NCBI RefSeq assembly: GCF_007954365.1 | Contig: NZ_VOLO01000002.1 | Location: 657,265 to 721,264, forward strand | Source: Frigoribacterium sp. ACAM 257 | GTDB taxonomy: Bacteria; Actinomycetota; Actinomycetes; Actinomycetales; Microbacteriaceae | Direction of reading: 5' to 3' | DNA: 64,000 bases | Shown here: in pieces, positions 9,265 through 15,372 of the stretch | How the letters are laid out: each line of letters begins with the position of its first letter | How positions within the stretch are numbered: the stretch's first letter is position 1 | The notes under the pieces: model-generated | What the model was told of the DNA's origin: nothing | Seen by the model: only the letters and a program-made list of their open reading frames with translations | Databases searched by the model: none | Translations under genes and position numbers: made by a program

Positions 9265-9546
9265 TCAGGCGCTCGGGTCGCGGGGCAGCCGGACGATGCG
9301 GCGGCGGCCGCCGAGGGTCCACCAGATGACGTCGACGACCGCCCACACGGTCGCGGCGGCGGCCACGACGAGCAGGAGGACGGCGACGACGGTCAGGCTG
9401 CCGCCCCCGACGAGCAGGCTCGTCGTGATGCTCGCCGCGAGCAGGGTCGCGGAGAGGACGGTCAGGACCGGGCGGACGAGTCCGCCGTCCTTCGTCAGCA
9501 GCCAGTTCGGCACGTCGGGATCGACGCGCACCTGTCGGGTCCTCAC
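9265..9546 (-). CDS. Small two-helix membrane protein, unknown function
   Basis: A 93-residue protein starting at GTG 9546 with a perfect AGGAGG five bases upstream. The N-terminus has PNWLLTKDGGLVRP; two hydrophobic helices follow (about residues 30-50 and 53-75), then a basic tail. It is clearly similar to the product of 9631-9882 on the other strand: both have W-x-L-T-K-x-G followed by two helices and a WW before a basic end. The two genes are divergent, about 85 bases apart. I do not recognise the family. Confidence 0.75.
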   Translation of the reverse strand: MRTRQVRVDPDVPNWLLTKDGGLVRPVLTVLSATLLAASITTSLLVGGGSLTVVAVLLLVVAAAATVWAVVDVIWWTLGGRRRIVRLPRDPSA

Positions 9547-9630
9547 GGTGGCCTCCTGAGCGCTGGCGAGTCGTGTCGTGCCGTCCTGCCGGCGGCTCGG
9601 TCGAGGATACGTCGTCCCTAGACTCGCTCC

Positions 9631-9882
9631 ATGAGCGAACTCCGCCGCCCCTGGTTCACGCTGACGAAGAACGGCTCCGTCCTGCCGGCCGTCATCGAGG
9701 TCGTCCTCGGCGCGCTCGGGCTCGTCGTGCAGCTGCTGACCATCACCTCCGGCGGGCCGGTCGAGACGATCACGCTGATCGTGTGCGTCGTCGCCGTGCT
9801 GCTGGTCGCGCAGGGCGTCGCGGACCTGGTCTGGTGGTCTCGGGGCGACCGGCGGGCGCGCGCCCAGTCCGACGCCTCCTAG
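9631..9882 (+). CDS. Small two-helix membrane protein, paralogue of its divergent neighbour
   Basis: An 83-residue protein, MSELRRPWFTLTKNGSVLP, with two membrane helices and the ending VWWSRGDRR. It matches the layout of the divergent 93-residue protein, so the pair looks like an inverted gene duplication. No clear Shine-Dalgarno lies before the ATG, which may be leaderless. Function unknown. Confidence 0.72.
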   Translation: MSELRRPWFTLTKNGSVLPAVIEVVLGALGLVVQLLTITSGGPVETITLIVCVVAVLLVAQGVADLVWWSRGDRRARAQSDAS

Positions 9883-9891
9883 AGGCGTCGG
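9869..9891. terminator. Hairpin across the stop codon, shared by convergent genes
   Basis: CCGACGCCTC at 9869-9878 pairs exactly with GAGGCGTCGG at 9882-9891 around a 3-base loop. The hairpin contains the TAG stop of the small membrane protein gene and stands 15 bases from the end of the convergent FUSC gene. There is no T-tract; a bidirectional terminator is the best reading. Confidence 0.6.
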
Positions 9892-9905
9892 CACCGCGCC
9901 CGCGC

Positions 9906-10976
9906 TCAGGCGGGTGCACGGCGGAGCCGGTGCGTCGCGAGGAGCACCAGCACGACGACGCCGACCCCGATCGCCGTGTCGGCGGCACGGGCAGCGACCA
10001 GGGCGCCCACGTCGACCTGGCCGCCGGCGATCGCGGGCATGCCGAGAGCCATCGGCGTGATGAACACGAGGGCGAGGCCGTAGTTCCGCGCCACGACGAG
10101 CTCGGTCGCGAACTGGAGCACCCCGAACGCGACGACGAGCGCGACGGCGGGCGGCTGCCAGACGAGCAGCAGCGCCGCGAGGCCCAGCCCGACGACCGTG
10201 CCGAGGAGGCGGTGGCCGGCTCGGAGCAGCTGCCCCGACGTCGCCCGTCCGACGACGGGCACCACGGCGGAGACCATCGCCCAGTACGGGTTCTGCAGCC
10301 CGAGCCCGACGCTGATCAGGCCCGCACCCAGGGAGGCCACGAGGCACACCGCGGCGTGCAGGAGGGCGCGTCGGAGGTCGACGACGGCGGCCGTCCGACG
10401 GAGGGCGACGGCGCCGGGCTCGGCCAGGGCCAGCCGGCCGGGACGCCGGACGAGTCCGACGAGCGAGGTCGCGAGGGCGAGCAGCACGCTCAGCGACGAC
10501 ACGACCGCCGCGACCCCGATGCTCGACGGCTCAGCCGGGACGAAGGCGCAGACGCCGAGCCCGAACACCGGGAAGAGGGGCCCGGGCGGGTTCCAGCCGC
10601 GCACGTCGGCGACCACCGAGGCGAGTCCCGCCACGAGCGCCACGACCGGCACCAGGGCGACGGCGGGCAGGGACGCCGCCGACAGCGCCGTGCCGAGCAC
10701 GACGGCCGCGACGAGGAGGGCGCCTGCCTCGAGCTGCATGCCGAGCCGCGGCACCCGACCGAGGCCGCGGCCGAACGCGGAGGCGAACGCGCCGAAGGTC
10801 GCGTAGGGCGCCCACTCGGCGTGCCCGATCGCCACCAGCACCGCGAGGGGCAGCACGACCGACACGGCCACGCGGAGCGCCGGCAGGTGGGCGCGGTCGT
10901 GGGGCCCCACGCGCAGCAGGTCGCGGGGTCGCGGGAACGGGCTGTCGGAGGCGGCGGAGAGCGGGCGGGACGGCAC
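9906..10976 (-). CDS. FUSC-family membrane protein (aromatic acid / fusaric acid exporter type)
   Basis: A 356-residue integral membrane protein with two blocks of hydrophobic helices arranged as in the FUSC / aromatic-acid exporter family: an N-terminal helical bundle (about residues 35-180) and a second block from about 200 holding NPYWAMVSAVVPVV and RAGHRLLGTVVG. Members export aromatic or weak organic acids. It starts at GTG 10976 and diverges from a MarR regulator, a common pairing in which the regulator senses the exported compound. Confidence 0.8.
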   Translation of the reverse strand: MPSRPLSAASDSPFPRPRDLLRVGPHDRAHLPALRVAVSVVLPLAVLVAIGHAEWAPYATFGAFASAFGRGLGRVPRLGMQLEAGALLVAAVVLGTALSAASLPAVALVPVVALVAGLASVVADVRGWNPPGPLFPVFGLGVCAFVPAEPSSIGVAAVVSSLSVLLALATSLVGLVRRPGRLALAEPGAVALRRTAAVVDLRRALLHAAVCLVASLGAGLISVGLGLQNPYWAMVSAVVPVVGRATSGQLLRAGHRLLGTVVGLGLAALLLVWQPPAVALVVAFGVLQFATELVVARNYGLALVFITPMALGMPAIAGGQVDVGALVAARAADTAIGVGVVVLVLLATHRLRRAPA

Positions 10977-10980
10977 GGTC

Positions 10981-10993
10981 GAGAGGTCCTCTC
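10981..10993. promoter_or_regulatory. Perfect palindrome next to the FUSC start
   Basis: GAGAGG-T-CCTCTC is a perfect 13-base palindrome four bases upstream of the FUSC GTG, in the intergenic space shared with the MarR gene. It could be an operator, though it also contains the probable ribosome-binding site of the exporter gene. Confidence 0.35.
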
Positions 10994-11103
10994 GTCGGGA
11001 GCGCGCGTCGTCGGGTGCTGTGGTCGGTGAGGCGCGGCGGCAGGCGCAGGGCGAGCCGGGGCCGGAGAAGTAGTTTACCCGTGAATCAAAGTAGGGTCGA
11101 CCC

Positions 11104-11616
11104 GTGACTGATCAGACCAGCGTGCCGCGCGCCACCACCGACGCCCTCGACCTCGTCCACGACCAGTGGAGCCGGCTCCGACCCGACCTCGACGTCTCGC
11201 CCGTGCTCGTCGTGGGGCGCATCACCCGGCTCGCCCGGATCATCCAGCGTCGCAGCGACGATCTGCTGGGCGACCACGGCATCGGCCGCACCGACTTCGA
11301 CCTGCTCGCCGCGCTGGTGCGCACCGACGTGCCCACGTCGCCGGGTCGGCTCGCGGAGCAGACGCTGCTGTCGCCTCCTGCGGTGACGAAGCGGCTCAGG
11401 GGCCTGACCGCCGCGGGGCTCGTCGAGCGCTCCGAGAACCGCGCGGACGCCCGCGGCTACTTCGTCTCGCCGACGGCACGGGGTCGTGAGCTGCTGCACG
11501 GGGTGCTCGACGCGCAGCTCGACCTCGAGGGGGCGATGACGGCGTCCCTCGATCCGGCCGCCGTCGCCGCGGTGACCGCGGGGCTCCGGTCGATGCTGCT
11601 GGACCTCGAGGACTGA
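11104..11616 (+). CDS. MarR-family transcriptional regulator
   Basis: A 170-residue winged-helix regulator of the MarR type. The recognition region is SPPAVTKRLRGLTAAGLVERSENRADAR, where the last part is the wing. It starts at GTG 11104 and diverges from the FUSC exporter, which it probably represses until a phenolic or other ligand binds. The AT-richer stretch TTTACCCGTGAATCAAA just upstream (about 11074-11090) is the likely promoter or operator. Confidence 0.88.
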   Translation: MTDQTSVPRATTDALDLVHDQWSRLRPDLDVSPVLVVGRITRLARIIQRRSDDLLGDHGIGRTDFDLLAALVRTDVPTSPGRLAEQTLLSPPAVTKRLRGLTAAGLVERSENRADARGYFVSPTARGRELLHGVLDAQLDLEGAMTASLDPAAVAAVTAGLRSMLLDLED

Positions 11617-11672
11617 GGCCCGCAGGACATCGAGGAGGCCCCGCCTCGCCGGGGGCGGGACGGGGCCGGGGG

Positions 11673-11746
11673 AGCCGCCTGTCGGATTCGAACCGACGAC
11701 CTTCGCTTTACAAGAGCACTGCGCTACCGGACTGCGCCAAGGCGGC
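11673..11746 (-). tRNA. tRNA-Thr(TGT)
   Basis: Read on the minus strand, a 7-bp acceptor stem GCCGCCT/AGGCGGC, a D arm with GCGC/GCGC, the anticodon loop CTTGTAA (anticodon TGT) and a T arm GTCGG-TTCGAAT-CCGAC form a complete cloverleaf. CCA is not encoded. It is convergent with the MarR gene. Confidence 0.93.
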
Positions 11747-11912
11747 GGGCGGGACCATCTTACCGACAGGGCGACGGCGAGGCGACGGGCCGAGGTGCGG
11801 AGTGCGCGTCGCGCAGGATTGGCGTCGGCCCCGGGGAAGTGGTGAAGTAGGAGCTGCAGCGACCCGTGCGGTCGCGCCCGGTCGCCCCGGGCACCGACCA
11901 CGAGGAGCTCCC

Positions 11913-12095
11913 ATGACCAACGTCCTGACCGCCATCGGCTCGATCATCCTGCTGCTCGCGAGCTTCGCGCTCTTCGCGTACTCGTTCGGGCAGGACGAGC
12001 CCAACGCCTTCGTCTTCTTCGCGGGCATCGTGCTGATGACCGGCTCGTTCTGGCTGCCGATCACCGTCGTGGGGCAGAGCCGCAAGTCGTGGTAG
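11913..12095 (+). CDS. Small two-helix membrane protein
   Basis: A 60-residue protein starting at ATG 11913 with GAGGAG five bases upstream. Two hydrophobic helices (about residues 5-25 and 32-53) flank a short loop FGQDEPN, and the C-terminus is QSRKSW. No family recognised. It is a monocistronic gene facing the convergent nitroreductase gene. Confidence 0.72.
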   Translation: MTNVLTAIGSIILLLASFALFAYSFGQDEPNAFVFFAGIVLMTGSFWLPITVVGQSRKSW

Positions 12096-12122
12096 GCGCA
12101 GCCTGGTAGATCTGCTGCTGGC

Positions 12123-12683
12123 CTAGGCCGTCTCCGAGCCCGGTGCGCTGACGAAGCGCCCGGGCTCGAGCAGCTTGCGGGGCTTCTCGTCCCGCTCCGT
12201 CCGTCCGCCGACGTAGAGCCAGCCGAGCAGCTTCTCGTGGGGCGCGAGCCCGTGGGCCCGGTGCACCGCCTCGTGGCGGGTGTCGGTGCCGGTGCGCCAG
12301 AACACGCCCCAGCCCTCGTCGTCGAGCACGAGCGACAGCAGGTGGGCGACGCCCGAGGCGACGCTCTCCTGTTCCCACTCGGGCACCTTGCGGCTCTCGA
12401 CCGGCGAGAGCACGACGGCGAGGACGAGCGGCGCCCTGAGCGATTTCTGCTCGAGCTTGTCGGACGACTTCGCGTCCGCGCCGCTCGCCTCCGCGAGCCC
12501 CCGGCCGATCAGCAGCCGGTCGTCGCCGCGCAGCTCGATCAGGCGCCACGGGCGCAGCGACGAGTGGTCGGCCACCGTCGCCGCCGCCTGCACCAGCTCG
12601 AGCAGCTGTTCGTGCCCGGGCGCCTCGTCGGTGACCTTCGAGCGGGACCGTCGCCGGCGGGCAGCGTCGGCGACGGCGCCCAT
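12123..12683 (-). CDS. Nitroreductase-family protein
   Basis: A 186-residue FMN-dependent nitroreductase fold protein, small for the family. The segment AATVADHSSLRPWRLIELRGDD matches the N-terminal FMN-binding region, and VASGVAHLLSLVLDDEGWGVFWRTG the central helix. It would reduce nitro compounds or quinones with NAD(P)H, but the substrate is unknown. Its ATG overlaps the msrB stop (ATGA), so both are made from one transcript; the pair suggests a redox-stress role. Confidence 0.82.
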   Translation of the reverse strand: MGAVADAARRRRSRSKVTDEAPGHEQLLELVQAAATVADHSSLRPWRLIELRGDDRLLIGRGLAEASGADAKSSDKLEQKSLRAPLVLAVVLSPVESRKVPEWEQESVASGVAHLLSLVLDDEGWGVFWRTGTDTRHEAVHRAHGLAPHEKLLGWLYVGGRTERDEKPRKLLEPGRFVSAPGSETA

Positions 12684-13126
12684 CAGGCGCCGGCCTGGTC
12701 GCCGGTCGGGGTGCCCTCGGCCTTGAAGTCGAGCGAGATGGAGTTCATGCAGTAGCGGTCGCCGGTCGGCGTGCCGAAGCCGTCGGGGAACACGTGGCCG
12801 AGGTGCGACCCGCAGGTGGCACAGCGGACCTCGGTGCGGACCATGCCGAGCGAGTCGTCCTCGATCAGCTGCACGGCCTCCGGGTCGACCGACTCGTAGA
12901 AGCTCGGCCAGCCGCAGCCGCTGTCGAACTTGGTGCCGCTCTTGAAGAGCTCGGCACCGCAGGCGGCGCAGGCGTAGATGCCGGCACGGCTCTCGTCGAG
13001 CAGCTCGCCCGTCCACGGGCGCTCGGTCGCCGCCTGGCGAAGCACCTGGTAGGCCTGGGGGTCGAGCTCACGGCGCCACTCTTCGTCGGACTTCTCGACC
13101 TGGTACGACACGGGCTCGTTCGCCAT
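12683..13126 (-). CDS. msrB: Peptide-methionine (R)-S-oxide reductase MsrB
   Basis: A 147-residue enzyme that repairs the R-epimer of methionine sulfoxide. The structural zinc site is made of CxxC pairs C53/C56 (CAAC) and C102/C105 (CATC); the catalytic cysteine is C126 in RYCMNSISL. GWPSF and HVFPDGF are the usual substrate-site segments. The start at 13126 (MANEPVSY) has GAGGAG just upstream; an earlier in-frame ATG exists but is unlikely. It is the first gene of a pair with the nitroreductase-like gene. Confidence 0.96.
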   Translation of the reverse strand: MANEPVSYQVEKSDEEWRRELDPQAYQVLRQAATERPWTGELLDESRAGIYACAACGAELFKSGTKFDSGCGWPSFYESVDPEAVQLIEDDSLGMVRTEVRCATCGSHLGHVFPDGFGTPTGDRYCMNSISLDFKAEGTPTGDQAGA

Positions 13127-13268
13127 CGTGCACTCCTCTGCGTCAGGGGGGACTCGCGGCCGTGAGGGCCTGCTCGTCGGGGACTCCCCATTGAACACCG
13201 CGCCGCCGACGCTCATTCCTCGCCGCCGCCTCCTCGGGGCTGCCTCCCAGGGGTGCGAGACTCGGCCG

Positions 13269-14231
13269 GTGACACAGTCGCCGACCCTCTCCGACCGCTT
13301 CTCCGCCTACGCGGACGCCGTCCTGCGCGAGGGGTCGCCGAGCTGGGCGGCCGCGGCCAGGGGCGTCGCCGACGACGCCGAGGTGCTCGCGCTGGTCGAG
13401 CGAGCCGAGGAGGCGCGGCGCCAGCCGGTGCTCGTGCTCGCGGTCGCGAGGTGGCTGGGCGCGCCCCTCGGTCCCTGGCCCGATCTGCGACGCTGGCTGC
13501 TCGACCACCAGGAGCGGTTCCTCGACGAGCTCGGTCGCCGGCTCACGCAGACCAACGACGTGCGACGGACCAGCCCCGTGTCCCTCGCCCTCGCCCGGGT
13601 CGCGGGGCCGGTCGCGTTGCTCGAGGTGGGCGCGTCGGCCGGCCTCGGGCTGCTGCCCGACCGGTACGGGCACCGCGCGGGCGGCGTCCGCTGGGGCGAC
13701 GCCGCAAGCCCCGTGCAGCTCGACGTCGTCGTGCACGGCGACCTCGGCGAGGTGCGGCTGCCCGAGGTGGTCTGGCGCGCCGGCCTGGATCTCGACCCGC
13801 TCGACGTCTCCTCCGCCGCCGACGTGGCCTGGCTCGACGCGCTGCTCCCGCCCGGGGCGCCGGACCGGGCCGCGCTGCTGACGCAGGCGGTCTCGGTGGC
13901 CCGCGCCGCGCCTCCTCGTGTCGACCGGGGCGACGCCGTCGACGACCTCGCGCGCCTCGCGTCCGAGGCGCCGGGGGACGCGACGCTCGTCGTCGTCTCG
14001 ACGGGCACCCTCGTCTACCTGCCCGGCCGTCGTCGACAGGAGTTCGTCGAGGCGGTGCGCGGCCTGGGCGCCCGGTGGATCTCGTACGAACGGCGGGGCC
14101 TGCTGCACGCCGTGCCCGTCGCGGTGCCGGACGGGACGCCCGACGCCGAGTCCTTCGCCGTGCTCGCGCTGGACGGTCGCGCGCTCGCCGTCGGCGACGC
14201 CCACGGCACGCGTCTGTGGACGACCGGCTGA
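13269..14231 (+). CDS. DUF2332-family protein
   Basis: A 320-residue cytosolic protein starting at GTG 13269. Segments such as LLEVGASAGLGLLPDRYGH and the later RRGLLHAVPV fit DUF2332, an actinobacterial family whose glycine-rich LxEVGASAG segment resembles a methyltransferase SAM-binding loop. The activity is unknown. Confidence 0.78.
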   Translation: MTQSPTLSDRFSAYADAVLREGSPSWAAAARGVADDAEVLALVERAEEARRQPVLVLAVARWLGAPLGPWPDLRRWLLDHQERFLDELGRRLTQTNDVRRTSPVSLALARVAGPVALLEVGASAGLGLLPDRYGHRAGGVRWGDAASPVQLDVVVHGDLGEVRLPEVVWRAGLDLDPLDVSSAADVAWLDALLPPGAPDRAALLTQAVSVARAAPPRVDRGDAVDDLARLASEAPGDATLVVVSTGTLVYLPGRRRQEFVEAVRGLGARWISYERRGLLHAVPVAVPDGTPDAESFAVLALDGRALAVGDAHGTRLWTTG

Positions 14232-14321
14232 CGACGCGAGCCGACCCGGCGAACCGCCCGGCGCCTCCCCGGCTGCTCGGTCGCCCGCCCCTAAGCTGAC
14301 CAGGACCGAGAGGGCAGGGCA

Positions 14322-14615
14322 GTGGACGACCAGGGCAGCGGCAGCGGGGACGTGCGCACGAGCGCGCTGTCCGAGCGCGAGCGCGCCCTGCTCGACTTCG
14401 AGCAGCACGCGCCTGCCTCGCCCGGACTCAAGGAGGCGGCGGTGCGGCGCGAGCTCGGCCTCACCACCGCGCGCTACCAGCAGATGCTCGGCTCCCTGCT
14501 GGACAGACCTGCTGCACTGGCCTACTCGCCCATGCTCGTGGGGAGGCTCCTGCGACTGCGCGACGAGCGCTCGCGGGCGAGGGCCGCCCGTTCGTTCGGG
14601 CCGACCGACCGCTGA
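14322..14615 (+). CDS. DUF3263-family small protein
   Basis: A 97-residue protein starting at GTG 14322. SERERALLDFEQHAP followed by KEAAVRRELGLTTARYQQ is typical of DUF3263, an actinobacterial family with a helix-turn-helix-like core. It precedes the LytR_C protein by 25 bases, a pairing widespread in actinobacteria, and the two probably share a transcript. Confidence 0.85.
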   Translation: MDDQGSGSGDVRTSALSERERALLDFEQHAPASPGLKEAAVRRELGLTTARYQQMLGSLLDRPAALAYSPMLVGRLLRLRDERSRARAARSFGPTDR

Positions 14616-14640
14616 CCACACGGAAGACCGACACCACACC

Positions 14641-15255
14641 ATGGCGAAACACCCCCGCGACCGATTCGACGAGGTGCCCGCGGACCTGCACAGGGTCGGG
14701 GCCCACCGCGCCGAGGCGCGCCGAGGCCGCGGCTGGGTGGTCTTCGCCTGGTGCGCCCTCGCGGTCGGCGTGCTCGTCGGCGCCGGCGTCGTCTACCTCG
14801 GCGTCGCGAACGACAGCTTCCAGTTCGTCTCGCCGACCTCGGACGAGACGGCAGAGGCCGGCTCCGGCACGCCGAGCGACGGGGCGAGCGACGGGGCCGG
14901 CGACGACGCGACCGACGACACGGCGGCCCCGACGACGCCCGCCGAGACCGTCGCCCCCGCCGATCCGGCGTCCGTCGACCCCGACGTCACCACGATCACG
15001 GTGCTCAACGGCACGACGACGAGCGGGCTCGCGGGCCGCGCGTCGCTCGCCCTCGCCGAGACCGGCTGGACGGTGGCAGGCCAGGGCAACGCCGACGGCA
15101 CCGTGGCCACCACGGTCGTCTACTACGCCGACGAGGCGGACGAGGGCGTCGCCCTGGGGGTCGCCCGCGACCTCGGCACGACGACCGTCGAGCTGAGCGA
15201 CGCGTTCCCCGACTCGTCGGTCACCGCCGTGCTGGGGGCGGACTACACGCCGTAG
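14641..15255 (+). CDS. LytR C-terminal-domain membrane-anchored protein
   Basis: A 204-residue protein with one membrane helix at about residues 31-54, a Thr/Ala/Asp-rich extracytoplasmic linker, then a LytR_C domain (ITVLNGTTTSGLAGRAS, about 118-204). Stand-alone LytR_C proteins sit at the cell envelope in actinobacteria; the role is unclear, possibly in cell-wall polymer attachment. It is probably co-transcribed with the DUF3263 gene. Confidence 0.85.
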   Translation: MAKHPRDRFDEVPADLHRVGAHRAEARRGRGWVVFAWCALAVGVLVGAGVVYLGVANDSFQFVSPTSDETAEAGSGTPSDGASDGAGDDATDDTAAPTTPAETVAPADPASVDPDVTTITVLNGTTTSGLAGRASLALAETGWTVAGQGNADGTVATTVVYYADEADEGVALGVARDLGTTTVELSDAFPDSSVTAVLGADYTP

Positions 15256-15345
15256 TCGTGCGGCCCCGGTACTTCTGACCCGGGCGACGCGGTCCTCCTG
15301 GCGGATGTCCGGCCCGGACCCGGCTCCCTAGCGTGAGGTCTCGTC

Positions 15346-15369
15346 GCGCAGCGCACCCAGGCGCTGCGC
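15346..15369 (+). promoter_or_regulatory. Perfect 9-bp hairpin abutting the toxin start codon
   Basis: GCGCAGCGC and GCGCTGCGC pair exactly around a 6-base loop, ending three bases before the ATG at 15373. In the mRNA this would cover the place where a ribosome-binding site should be. It may act as a translation block, a protein operator, or show that the true start is the GTG at 15391 preceded by AGAAGG. Confidence 0.5.
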
Positions 15370-15372
15370 CTG

